Below the pieces are notes generated by a model. It was not told the origin of the DNA. It did no database searches and saw only the letters and a program-made list of their open reading frames with translations. From contig NZ_CP030055.1 in the NCBI RefSeq assembly GCF_015291645.1, forward strand, positions 5,766,001 to 5,830,000: a stretch of DNA of 64,000 nt, read 5' to 3'. The translations under genes and the position numbers were made by a program. Positions 53,149 through 61,729 of this stretch are shown one piece after another (the stretch's first letter is position 1; every line of letters starts with the position of its first letter). The stretch is from Bradyrhizobium sp. CCBAU 53340 (lineage in GTDB: Bacteria; Pseudomonadota; Alphaproteobacteria; Rhizobiales; Xanthobacteraceae).

Positions 53149-53610
53149 ATGCCCGAGCTCGACGCCATCGACCGCAAGATCCTCAGCTACCTCCAGACCG
53201 ACAGCCGGCTGACCATGCAGGAGCTCGCCGACAAGGTCGGCCTCTCGGTCTCGCCCTGCCATCGCCGGGTGAAACTGCTGGAGGAGCGCGGCGTCATCTC
53301 GCGCTACATCGCGACCGTGGACCAGAAGGCGCTGGGCTTGCATGTCAGCGTCTTCATCTCGATCAAGCTGGCGCGGCAGAAGGAGGAGGACCTCAACCGC
53401 TTTGCCCGCGCGATCTCGAAATGGGACGAGGTGCTGGAATGCTACCTGATGACCGGCAACCGCGACTATCTGCTGCGCGTCGTCGCGGCCGACCTCGCCT
53501 CCTACGAGACGTTCCTGAAGACCAAGTTGACCCGGCTCGACGGCATCGCCTCGATCGAGTCGAGCTTTGCGCTCAGCCAGGTGAAATATTCGATCGCGCT
53601 GCCGGTGTGA
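53149..53610 (+). CDS. Lrp/AsnC family transcriptional regulator
   Basis: 153-aa regulator. The N-terminal HTH reads LDAIDRKILSYLQTDSRLTMQELADKVGLSVSPCHRRVKLLEERGVISRYIA. The C-terminal RAM domain has MTGNRDYLLRVVAADLASYETFLKTKL. The ATG at 53149 was chosen because the family always starts just before this HTH and the longer frame runs through the operator. Divergent to the transketolase-like gene, it probably controls it in response to an amino acid. Confidence 0.93.
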   Translation: MPELDAIDRKILSYLQTDSRLTMQELADKVGLSVSPCHRRVKLLEERGVISRYIATVDQKALGLHVSVFISIKLARQKEEDLNRFARAISKWDEVLECYLMTGNRDYLLRVVAADLASYETFLKTKLTRLDGIASIESSFALSQVKYSIALPV

Positions 53611-53625
53611 CGTGCGGCGGATCAA

Positions 53626-53743
53626 CCTCTCCCGCTTGCGGGAGAGGTCGGCGCGCAGCGCCGGGTGAGGGCTCTCTCCTTTAGGGGATTGTCCCGTTGC
53701 GGAAACACCCTCTCCTCAGCCCTCCCCCGCATGCGGGGGAGGG
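53626..53743. repeat. palindromic repeat family C, copy 2
   Basis: 118 bp, the same length and layout as the copy at 39047-39164: CTCTCCCGCTTGCGGGAGAG, the spacer with GGGGATTGTCCC and a final CCTCCCCCGCATGCGGGGGAGG palindrome. Confidence 0.9.
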
Positions 53744-53769
53744 AGCGCACCGCCGCCGCGGCCGTACCG

Positions 53770-54849
53770 TCACCGCCACGGCTGCACAATGATCTTGGTG
53801 TGCGCCTCAGGGTTGGCGAGATCGACAAAGGCCTTGGCGACGCCGTCAATGCCAACCTCCGCCGTCACCATCGCCGCGGCATCCACCTCTCCTTCAGCGA
53901 TCAGGCGCAGCGAGGCCGCAAATTCCTCCGGGGTGTAGCCGAGCACGTACTGGACGTTGAGCTCCTTCATGATGCCGAGCATGGGCTCGTTTCTGTCACT
54001 CTCCATGCAGACGCCGACCACGACGATCCTGGCATCGCGCGGAGCGCCCTCGAACACCTGCTGCAGCAGGCCGGGCACGCCGACGCATTCGAAGATGATC
54101 GCGGGCTTCAGCGCCGGCAGCATGGCCTGGAACGGCGGACGTGCCGCCTTCTCGGCCTCCGACATCTGCGCATGCTCGGCCCAGGTCGCATAGGGCTGCG
54201 ACACCTTGGGATCGACGACGATGTCGGCGCCGAGCTTGGCGGCGAGCGCGCGTCGCGCCGGCGAGTAGTCGGCGGCCACGATCGGATGCAGGCCCTTGAT
54301 CCTGAGCGCGGCGATCACCGCGAGCCCGACCGGACCGCATCCGATCACCAGCGGCACCTCGCCGCCGCTTATATTGGCTTTTTCGACTGCATGCACGCCG
54401 ACCGCGAGCGGCTCAGTCAGCGCCGCATGCTCCGGCGCCAGGCCGTTCGGCACCTCCAGCAGCAGCGGCTCACTGAGCAGCATCTGCTCCGCATAGCCCC
54501 CGACAAAGTCGTTGGAATAGCCAATGCCCTTGATGCCCTCCGCCGTCAGCAGCGCCGGCAGCGAACACACATGCGTGCCGGGCTTGAGCTTGCGCGTCGT
54601 GCCGGGGCCGTAATCGACGATCTCGCAGCAGAATTCATGTCCGAACACGACGTCGCGCGACAGGTCCATCGGCGGTCGGCCGGTCTTCTTCGCCATCTCC
54701 ACCATGCGGGGCGCGTGCTGGCGCGCGTGCAGGTCGGAGCCGCAGATGCCGCAGGCGAGCGTCTTGACCAGCACCTGGCCGGGGCCGGGCTTCGGCTCCG
54801 CCATCTGGCCAACGACAATCTCACCGTTCCTGAAAATCGCAGCGCGCAT
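53770..54849 (-). CDS. zinc-dependent alcohol dehydrogenase family protein
   Basis: 359-aa medium-chain dehydrogenase. The catalytic zinc ligands are C36 (CGICGSDLH) and H71-E72 (FGHEF), and the Rossmann motif is IGCGPVGLAVIAALRIKG. The four-cysteine structural zinc site usual after residue 90 is absent: the region reads HVCSLPALLTAEGIKG, with one cysteine. A YSNDFVGGYAEQMLLSE segment follows. Start ATG 54849. Members of this type include polyol, butanediol and formaldehyde-related dehydrogenases, and the substrate is undetermined. Confidence 0.88.
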   Translation of the reverse strand: MRAAIFRNGEIVVGQMAEPKPGPGQVLVKTLACGICGSDLHARQHAPRMVEMAKKTGRPPMDLSRDVVFGHEFCCEIVDYGPGTTRKLKPGTHVCSLPALLTAEGIKGIGYSNDFVGGYAEQMLLSEPLLLEVPNGLAPEHAALTEPLAVGVHAVEKANISGGEVPLVIGCGPVGLAVIAALRIKGLHPIVAADYSPARRALAAKLGADIVVDPKVSQPYATWAEHAQMSEAEKAARPPFQAMLPALKPAIIFECVGVPGLLQQVFEGAPRDARIVVVGVCMESDRNEPMLGIMKELNVQYVLGYTPEEFAASLRLIAEGEVDAAAMVTAEVGIDGVAKAFVDLANPEAHTKIIVQPWR

Positions 54850-54908
54850 CCGGTTCCTCCCTATCGTTGGAGCCGTTGATAGCACAAAGCAGAACGCGTG
54901 AACTTGCG

Positions 54909-55850
54909 TCAGGGGTTCGGAGAACGCTCTTCCAGCACCAGGAGCTGGGCGCGGCGGACGCGCTCGCGATGGGCGATGTAGAGACCGCTGGCGACGATGA
55001 AGGCCGCGCCGACGATGGTCCAGACGTCGGGCAGTTCACCGAAGATGAAGAAGCCGAGGATACTGACCCAGAGCAGCTGAGTGTAGGAGAACGGCGCCAA
55101 CACCGAGGCATCGCCATAACGATAGGCCAGCACGATGATCCACTGCCCGACGGTCGAGGCAACGCCGATCACGATGCCAAATCCAATTGCGCTCCAGCTC
55201 GGCGTGACCCAGACGAACGGCACCATCACGCTGAGGATCGCAACACCCGTGAGGGCGGAATAGGCCATCGTGGTGAGAACGGCTTCGCGCCCGCTCATCA
55301 TGCGCGTCAGGATCAGCGCAGCGGCCCAGCAGAACGCAGAGACGATCGGAAAGAACGCGGCGACATGGAACGCGCTCGAACCCGGCCGTAGGATGATCAT
55401 CACGCCGGTCAGGCCGATCGCGGTCGCGATCCAGCGGCGCAAGCCGACCTTCTCGCTGAGGAAGATGATCGACAGCGCGGTGACGAACAGCGGCGAGACG
55501 AATCCGGTGGCGGAGGCTTCCGCAATGGGGAGGAAGCGCAGGCCGGTGATGAAGAACAGCGAGGAGCCGAGCAGTGCCGCGCCGCGCATCAATTGCAAGC
55601 GGAGCCGCTCGGTGCGCATCGCGTGGAGCGGCGAGCCGGGCAACATCACCGGCGTGAACATCAGCGCGAAGGTGACGAAACGGATCCAGGTGATCTCGAT
55701 CGATGGCAGGCTGCTCGAAAGATATTTCGCGGTGACATCGGAGCAGCCGAGAAACACCGTGGAGAGCAGCACCAGCGCGATACCCTTGAAGGGATGATCG
55801 ACGCGAGCAGGCGCGCGGCGAGCCTCCTGCTTCTTCTGAGGCACGGACAT
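54909..55850 (-). CDS. DMT superfamily exporter (two EamA domains)
   Basis: 313-aa membrane protein with ten predicted helices in two EamA repeats. The first starts FKGIALVLLSTVFLGCSDVTAKYL and the second near FPIVSAFCWAAALILTRMMSG. The ATG at 55850 (MSVPQKKQEARR) was chosen because the longer frame lacks membrane character. It is transcribed towards the alcohol dehydrogenase gene. EamA proteins export amino acids and other metabolites, and the substrate is unknown. Confidence 0.9.
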   Translation of the reverse strand: MSVPQKKQEARRAPARVDHPFKGIALVLLSTVFLGCSDVTAKYLSSSLPSIEITWIRFVTFALMFTPVMLPGSPLHAMRTERLRLQLMRGAALLGSSLFFITGLRFLPIAEASATGFVSPLFVTALSIIFLSEKVGLRRWIATAIGLTGVMIILRPGSSAFHVAAFFPIVSAFCWAAALILTRMMSGREAVLTTMAYSALTGVAILSVMVPFVWVTPSWSAIGFGIVIGVASTVGQWIIVLAYRYGDASVLAPFSYTQLLWVSILGFFIFGELPDVWTIVGAAFIVASGLYIAHRERVRRAQLLVLEERSPNP

Positions 55851-56037
55851 GGAAATACTGTCGAGCCTTGCGGCTACGGCGGGCGGCGGTGTCACTGTAG
55901 GAACCCGGCAAGATGCGAATCGAGGACGTTCGATAAAAACGATAAATGCGCCGCGTTCACAACTTCCGAAAACAGGATGCCGATATGCGCTCACGTCCGC
56001 GCGCGTCAATACTCCATTAATAATGGCCCTTTGTGCA

Positions 56038-56877
56038 CTACAGCATGGGCAGGCCGCGCGGCTTCGGGCCGCGCGGAAACGCCGCATCCAGCGCCGAAAT
56101 CTCCTCTTTCGTCAGCACGAGATCGCCGGCGGCCGCATTTTCGCCGGAGTGTTCCGCCGATGACGCCTTCGGGATCGCGAACACCGTAGTCGCACGGGTG
56201 AGGAAGCTCAGCGCGACCTGACGTGGCGTCGCGCGACGCGCCTCCGCGATGCGCGCGAGCACAGCGCCGCCCTTGCTGCGCTCATCGGGGAAATCGTCAT
56301 GCCCGAACGGGGAATAAGCGACGACCGCAACGCCATGCCGCTCGCACCACGGGATCACCGCATGCTCGATCGCGCGCTCCTTGAGATGATAGAGCACCTG
56401 ATTGCAGGCGATCCTGCCTTCGCCTGAGACCTCCAGAATTTCATCGAGATCGTCGGCATCGAAATTGGAGACGCCCCAGGATTTGATCTTGCCTGCTTTC
56501 ACCAGCTCCTCGAACGCCGCGACGGTGTCCCCAAGCGGATAGGAACCGCGCCAGTGCAACAGATAACAGTCGAGGCTATCGGTCTTCAGCCGCTTCAGCG
56601 AGCGTTCGCAGGCGGCGATGGTGCCGCGGCGTGAGGCGTTGCTCGGCAGCACCTTCGACACCAGGAACACCTCGTCACGGCGGCCCGCGATCGCATCGGC
56701 AATGACGAGCTCGGCATCGCCATACATTTCGGCCGTGTCGATATGGGTCATGCCGAGATCGAGCCCACGCTGAAGCGCCGCGATCGCACGCTTGCGATCG
56801 CCGTGGTCGAGATACCAGGTACCCTGCCCGATCACGGAGACATTGGTGCCGGTCTTGGCGAAGGATTTTGTGTTCAT
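56038..56877 (-). CDS. aldo/keto reductase
   Basis: 279-aa NADPH-dependent reductase with a (beta/alpha)8 fold. The catalytic tetrad is D47, Y52, K75 and H108 (THIDTAEMYG, LVSKVLP, YLLHWRG). The C-terminal NADP segment is FAIPKASSAEHSGENAAAGDLVL. Start ATG 56877. The short length and loops fit the AKR group of bacterial 2,5-diketo-gluconate-reductase-like enzymes. Single gene flanked by non-coding DNA. Confidence 0.9.
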   Translation of the reverse strand: MNTKSFAKTGTNVSVIGQGTWYLDHGDRKRAIAALQRGLDLGMTHIDTAEMYGDAELVIADAIAGRRDEVFLVSKVLPSNASRRGTIAACERSLKRLKTDSLDCYLLHWRGSYPLGDTVAAFEELVKAGKIKSWGVSNFDADDLDEILEVSGEGRIACNQVLYHLKERAIEHAVIPWCERHGVAVVAYSPFGHDDFPDERSKGGAVLARIAEARRATPRQVALSFLTRATTVFAIPKASSAEHSGENAAAGDLVLTKEEISALDAAFPRGPKPRGLPML

Positions 56878-57075
56878 GTTTGGCTCCGATGCCGCTCTTG
56901 GCTCAGGCAACCGCCATCGCGTTCAAGAGTTCAATCCGCTGATGCTTCGATCAGACGCAGCGGCGTTTCCAGGTTACATCGTGGTTTTTGTGGCGGCTGA
57001 GGACAGCGCGGCACCATAGGGCACAATCGCGGACGCGTCGATTGGCGCGGGTATGGGCCAGCGTCACGCCACTCC

Positions 57076-57207
57076 CGTGTCCCGGACGCGCTGCAGCGTG
57101 AAACGCTGCTGCGCAGAGCCGGGACCCAGAGAAGCCAAGCACGCCGTGGTTGGATGGGCCCCGGCTCTGCAGCGCATCACTTCGTGCTGCGCAGCGTCCG
57201 GGGCACG
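57076..57207. repeat. repeat family D, second pair of units
   Basis: Unit a (57076-57128) runs CGTGTCCCGGACGCG to GAGCCGGGACCCA. Unit b (57154-57207) runs ATGGGCCCCGGCTCTGCAG to CGTCCGGGGCACG. The order is inverted relative to the first locus. They occupy much of the 353-bp gap between nasC and the aldo/keto reductase gene, which holds no gene. Confidence 0.8.
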
Positions 57208-57230
57208 GGCCTGATTGCTAGGTCGGAGCC

Positions 57231-59936
57231 TTAGCTCGCCGCCCCAGCGACCTTGGCCTGCTTCGCCGGCGCGACTTCCGTCGTCGCGATCAGGCGCTTC
57301 AGCTCGGGGATGCAGGAGCCGCAATTGGTGCCAGCCTTGAGCTTGGCGCCGATCTCGGCGGCAGTACGCACGCCGCCAGCAATGGTGTCGCAAATGGTGC
57401 CTCGGCCGACGCCGAAGCAGGCGCAGACGATCGGACCGGTCGAGGCGGCACCTTCGCTCGACTTGCCTGACAGCAGCATGCGGCGTTGATCGTCGGTGAC
57501 GCGATCGGCCGCGAACAGGCTCTTCACCACTTCCCAGTCGCCGGCATCGTGTGCGGGGCCGACGAACAGGCAGGTCTCGATGCGGTCGCCCACGAACGAG
57601 GCCGCCCGATAAACGCCGCCGCCAAAATCGCGGTAGTCGGCGACGTCCTCGCCAGCGAGGCGCTCGAGCCAGGCCGGCCAGCGCGACAGATCCGCATTGT
57701 CGGCGAAGAGATAGCCGAAGCCGCCCGCGACCGTGACGCGGGTCCACGACAGGTTTGGCGGCAGATCGAGCTGCTTGCGCGACAGCGCGAAACCGCGGAA
57801 GACGAATTCATAAGGCGCGATCGCCGCGGGGGTCGCCTTGGACTCCGGCTGCCCCGAGAACGGATCGGTGAACGATGCGACCAGCGCGCCGACGCGGCCG
57901 TGCGAAGCGTTCATCGCGCTCCAGTGGATCGGCACGAACAGCGCGCCACGCTGCTGGCCTTCGCTGACGACCGCCTTCAGGATGCACTGGCCATAATCGG
58001 TGGTGATGCGGGCATAGCCGTCATGAACAATGCCATATTTGCTGGCATCGTCAGGGTGGATCTCGACGAACGGCTCGGGCAGATGCGCGCCGAGCCGCTG
58101 GCTCAGGCCCGTGCGCGTCATGGTGTGCCACTGGTCGCGGATGCGTCCGGTGTTGAGCCGCAGGGGCCGTGACGGCCCGGTCTCGCTCCTCAGCGCCGGC
58201 ACCTCCGGCGCGACGAAGCGGCCCTTGCCGTCATTGGTGTAGAAGCCGCCCTTAGCAAAGAAGCGCTCGCCCGGCGCCTCGCCTTCGCGCGCCGGCCATT
58301 GTATCGGTTTCAGGGCATCGAAGGCATCATCGGACAGCGAAGTCAGCGCGCCGATGTCGAAGTCGCGGTTGCCGTCGTTCTCGAACGCCGAGAGCGCAGC
58401 ATGCTCGCGGAAGATCTCGGCGGCGGATTTGTAGTTGAAACTGTCGCCGAAGCCGAGACGTTTTGCGGTCTCGCTCAGGATCCACCAATCCGGTCGCGCC
58501 TCGCCTGGCGCCGGCAGGAACGAACGCTGGCGCGAGATGCGGCGTTCGGAATTGGTCACCGTGCCCGACTTCTCGCCCCAGGCCAGCGCCGGCAGCAGCA
58601 CATGCGGGCCGGCCTCAACCGTGTCGTTGGACAGCACGTTCTCGGAGACCACGAACAGCTCGAGCTTCTTCAGCGCCTGGCACACCATATCCGCATCGGG
58701 CAGTGACACCGCGGGATTGGTGCCCATCACCCACAGCGCCTTGACCTCGCCGCGGTTGATCGCCTCGAACAGTTGCACCGCCTTCAGCCCCTCGTGGGTG
58801 GCGATGCGCGGCGCCTTCCAGAACCGCCTGACGCGATCGATGTCCGGCGGCGTGAAGCCCATATGGGCGGCGAGCATATTGGCGAGACCGCCGACCTCGC
58901 GGCCGCCCATCGCATTGGGCTGGCCGGTCAGCGAGAACGGCGAGGCCCCCGGCTTGCCGATGCGCCCCGTGGCGAGATGGCAGTTCAGGATCGCGTTGAC
59001 CTTGTCGGTGCCCTGCGCCGACTGGTTGACGCCCTGGGAATAGAGCGTGACGACGCGGGGCGTCTCGCGGAACATTCTGAAGAAGGTGGCGACGTCCTGT
59101 TCGGACAGGCCAGTGGCCAGCGCAGTCGCAGTGATGCTCCCGGCGATGTTGCGAGCGCGTGCCAGCGCATCATCGAAGCCCGCCGTGTTCTGCGCGATGT
59201 AGTCCTGGTCGAGCGCGCCGTTGTCGGCGAGATGCACGAACAGGCCGGAGAACAGCGCGGTGTCGGTGCCGGGCTTGAGGCCGAGGAACAGATCGACATC
59301 GCTGGCGGTGTCGGTGCGGCGCGGATCGATCACGATCATGCGCGCGCCACGCTCCTGCCGGTTCTTCAGCATGCGCTGGAACAGCACCGGATGGCACCAG
59401 GCCGCGTTCGAGCCGACGAACACGAGCAGATCGGCCTGATCGAGATCCTCGTAGCAGCCGGGCACAGTGTCGGAGCCGAAGGCGCGGCGGTGGCCGGCGA
59501 CCGAGGACGACATGCACAGCCGCGAATTGGTGTCGACGTTCGCCGTGCCGACAAAACCCTTCATCAGCTTGTTGGCGACGTAGTAATCCTCGGTGAGGAG
59601 CTGCCCCGAGAGATAGAATGCGACCGCGTCGGCGCCATCGCGCGCGACGATGTGCTGCATGCGGTGGGCCACATGGTCGAGCGCATCGCTCCAGGCGACA
59701 CGTTCGAGCACGCCCTTGCAGCGGATCATCGGGTACAGCAGCCGGCCTTCGAGCCCGACGGTCTCGCCGAGCGCAGAGCCCTTCGAGCACAGCCGGCCGA
59801 AATTGGCGGGATGATCGGGATCGCCTGCAATGGCCGCCCCGCCCTTGCCGTCCGGCGTCGCCAGCACGCCGCAGCCGACGCCGCAATAGGGACAGCTCGT
59901 TCGGGTTGCGCGGAGCGTGGGATCCATTGCCGTCAT
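57231..59936 (-). CDS. nasC: assimilatory nitrate reductase catalytic subunit
   Basis: 901-aa molybdenum (bis-MGD) cytoplasmic nitrate reductase. The N-terminal [4Fe-4S] cysteines are C15, C18, C22 and C50 (CPYCGVGC, RLCSKGS). The molybdopterin oxidoreductase core and dinucleotide-binding domain follow (RPLRLNTGRIRDQWHTMTRTG). The C-terminus carries a BFD-like [2Fe-2S] domain (IVCACFGVGRG, GTNCGSCIPEL). The ATG at 59936 was chosen because the upstream frame overlaps flp. It is the last gene of the narK-bjgb-flp-nasC operon and reduces nitrate to nitrite with electrons from Flp. No nitrite reductase gene is in the window. Confidence 0.95.
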   Translation of the reverse strand: MTAMDPTLRATRTSCPYCGVGCGVLATPDGKGGAAIAGDPDHPANFGRLCSKGSALGETVGLEGRLLYPMIRCKGVLERVAWSDALDHVAHRMQHIVARDGADAVAFYLSGQLLTEDYYVANKLMKGFVGTANVDTNSRLCMSSSVAGHRRAFGSDTVPGCYEDLDQADLLVFVGSNAAWCHPVLFQRMLKNRQERGARMIVIDPRRTDTASDVDLFLGLKPGTDTALFSGLFVHLADNGALDQDYIAQNTAGFDDALARARNIAGSITATALATGLSEQDVATFFRMFRETPRVVTLYSQGVNQSAQGTDKVNAILNCHLATGRIGKPGASPFSLTGQPNAMGGREVGGLANMLAAHMGFTPPDIDRVRRFWKAPRIATHEGLKAVQLFEAINRGEVKALWVMGTNPAVSLPDADMVCQALKKLELFVVSENVLSNDTVEAGPHVLLPALAWGEKSGTVTNSERRISRQRSFLPAPGEARPDWWILSETAKRLGFGDSFNYKSAAEIFREHAALSAFENDGNRDFDIGALTSLSDDAFDALKPIQWPAREGEAPGERFFAKGGFYTNDGKGRFVAPEVPALRSETGPSRPLRLNTGRIRDQWHTMTRTGLSQRLGAHLPEPFVEIHPDDASKYGIVHDGYARITTDYGQCILKAVVSEGQQRGALFVPIHWSAMNASHGRVGALVASFTDPFSGQPESKATPAAIAPYEFVFRGFALSRKQLDLPPNLSWTRVTVAGGFGYLFADNADLSRWPAWLERLAGEDVADYRDFGGGVYRAASFVGDRIETCLFVGPAHDAGDWEVVKSLFAADRVTDDQRRMLLSGKSSEGAASTGPIVCACFGVGRGTICDTIAGGVRTAAEIGAKLKAGTNCGSCIPELKRLIATTEVAPAKQAKVAGAAS

Positions 59937-59950
59937 TTCAAACTGCCTTA

Positions 59951-61168
59951 TCAAGCCGCCCTGGAAGGATGCGCCAGCGCGCGGCCGAACATCATGTCGG
60001 TGCGGATCGCCGCGACCTTTTCGCGATTGCGGATCAGCTCGAGATACCAGAGTGCATCGACGGTATCGCCGATCAGCACGGCACCGGTGAGCCGGCCGTC
60101 GGCGATGACGAGCTTCTTGTAGGTGCCGCGCCTGCGATCTGTGAGAACGAGGCTCTCGCTGCCGTCGCCCCCCATGAAGTCGCCGGCAGAGAACACGCTG
60201 ACGCCGGAAACCTTCAGATTGGTCGAGACCACGCTGCCCTGATAGGCGGCGGGCCGGCCGGCAAGATGACGCGCCAGCACCCTCGCCTGCTCGTAGGCGG
60301 GCTCGACCAGGCCATAGCAGGTGCCGCGATGCTCGGCGCATTCGCCGAGCGCGTAAATGTCTGATGATGCGGTCTGCATCACATCGTTGACGACGATGCC
60401 GCGGTTGATCGCGATGCCGGCTTCCCTGGCCAGCGCGACGTTGGGCCTGATGCCGGCAGCGAAGATCACGGCGTCCGCGTCGATGCGGCTGCCGTCGGCA
60501 AGCTCGACGGCTTCGACGCGGCCGTCGCCATGGATGCGGGCCGTGGATGCATTCAGCATGATGCGAATGCCCTTGCGTTCGACCAGCGTCTTGAGCAGGT
60601 CGGCCGCTGGCGCATCGAGCTGGCGCTCCATCAGCCGGTCCATCAGATGCAGCAGCGTCACCGGCGCGCCGGCCTTCGCCAGGCCATAAGCCGCCTCGAG
60701 CCCGAGCAGGCCACCGCCGATCACGACGACGCGCTTCCGGGCGGCAGCGAGCGTCAACAGCAGGTCGACGTCGCGGCTGTCGCGGAAGGTGTGCACGCCG
60801 GCGAGATCCGCACCCGGCACGTTGAGCCGCAGCGGCGTCGATCCGGTGGCGAGCACGAGCTTGGAATATTCAATGCTCTCCTCACCTTCGATCTTGAGCT
60901 CGCGGCGGCCGGTGTCGACCTCGGTGACGCGATAGCCGCAGCGCACGGTCACGCCGCGGTCGCGCCACCAGTCAGCCGGCTTGAGCTCGATCTCGTGCGA
61001 GCCGGTCTCGCCGGCCAGCACGGAGGAGAGCAGCACCCTGTTGTAAGCGAGCCGCGGCTCCTCGCCGATCACAGCGACCGCGTAGCGGCCGAGCGCGGTC
61101 TTGGCGAGCTCGTCGACCAGGCGAGCGGCCGCCATACCGTTACCGACGATGACGAGCGGTTCACTCAC
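59951..61168 (-). CDS. flp: FAD-dependent NAD(P)H oxidoreductase, electron donor to NasC
   Basis: 405-aa flavoprotein equal to the FAD/NAD(H) half of a NirB-type nitrite reductase, without the BFD or siroheme domains. FAD motif LVIVGNGMAAARLVDELAK, then AYNRVLLSSVLAGE; NAD motif VVVIGGGLLGLEAAYGLAKAG; FAD tail DIYALGECAEHRG. GTG start at 61168 with AGGAG 7 bases upstream, 10 bp after bjgb. In B. diazoefficiens this protein supplies electrons for nitrate reduction and keeps the haemoglobin reduced. Confidence 0.92.
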   Translation of the reverse strand: MSEPLVIVGNGMAAARLVDELAKTALGRYAVAVIGEEPRLAYNRVLLSSVLAGETGSHEIELKPADWWRDRGVTVRCGYRVTEVDTGRRELKIEGEESIEYSKLVLATGSTPLRLNVPGADLAGVHTFRDSRDVDLLLTLAAARKRVVVIGGGLLGLEAAYGLAKAGAPVTLLHLMDRLMERQLDAPAADLLKTLVERKGIRIMLNASTARIHGDGRVEAVELADGSRIDADAVIFAAGIRPNVALAREAGIAINRGIVVNDVMQTASSDIYALGECAEHRGTCYGLVEPAYEQARVLARHLAGRPAAYQGSVVSTNLKVSGVSVFSAGDFMGGDGSESLVLTDRRRGTYKKLVIADGRLTGAVLIGDTVDALWYLELIRNREKVAAIRTDMMFGRALAHPSRAA

Positions 61169-61178
61169 AAGACATCTC

Positions 61179-61607
61179 CTATTCGGCGGCCTGCGCCTGT
61201 AGGCCGTAGGCCTCGGAAATCATGTAACCGGACAGCACGCTGTAAGCGTCGGTCCAGGCGGCGGCGAGTTCGGGCGTCCAGGCTTCGCCAAGGCCCTTCT
61301 CCAGGGTCCAGAGCAAGGTCGCGCCGACCACGGGATAGTGCTCGGCTTTGGCGCCATAGGCGACGTGACGCTTGGCCAGCGCCGACGCCGCAGGAAGAAT
61401 CGTTTCGAGATTCGACAGGCCGCCGACGACGGCGGCGAGCATGCCCATCAGCTTCTTGCGCTGCTCGGTCATGTCCTCGGGAAACATCGCGCGCACCGAC
61501 GGGGCCACCTCGAACAGGCGGTCGTAGAACAGCTGTGAGGCTGTTTCTGAAATCGGCGCGACCTTGGAAAAGCTCTGCTGCACGAGGGCGATCTGCTGAG
61601 GAGTCAT
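61179..61607 (-). CDS. bjgb: single-domain haemoglobin (NO detoxification)
   Basis: 142-aa globin related to the flavohaemoglobin haem domain but with no reductase domain. Tyr B10 is Y28 (LFYDRLFE) and the proximal histidine is H81 (KRHVAYG), followed by EHYPVVGATLLW. In Bradyrhizobium the homologous Bjgb protects against nitric oxide formed during nitrate assimilation, with Flp as likely reductase. It lies between narK and flp. A hairpin in the 122-bp gap after narK may set its relative expression. Confidence 0.93.
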   Translation of the reverse strand: MTPQQIALVQQSFSKVAPISETASQLFYDRLFEVAPSVRAMFPEDMTEQRKKLMGMLAAVVGGLSNLETILPAASALAKRHVAYGAKAEHYPVVGATLLWTLEKGLGEAWTPELAAAWTDAYSVLSGYMISEAYGLQAQAAE

Positions 61608-61686
61608 GATGTTGTCCTGTCTGTTTCGGTCTGCCTTTGTCCGCGCCGTTGCGGAAAAAGTTCATGGGTCAAACGTCACCAGAGAG

Positions 61687-61712
61687 GCTTCTCCCCGCGT
61701 ACGGGGAGAAGC
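61687..61712. promoter_or_regulatory. intercistronic hairpin between narK and bjgb
   Basis: Perfect 11-bp inverted repeat GCTTCTCCCCG-CGTA-CGGGGAGAAGC. No T-run follows on the minus strand, so it is more likely an mRNA-stabilising or processing structure, or a short relative of repeat family C, than a terminator. Confidence 0.65.
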
Positions 61713-61729
61713 GATTTTGGCACCAGGTG

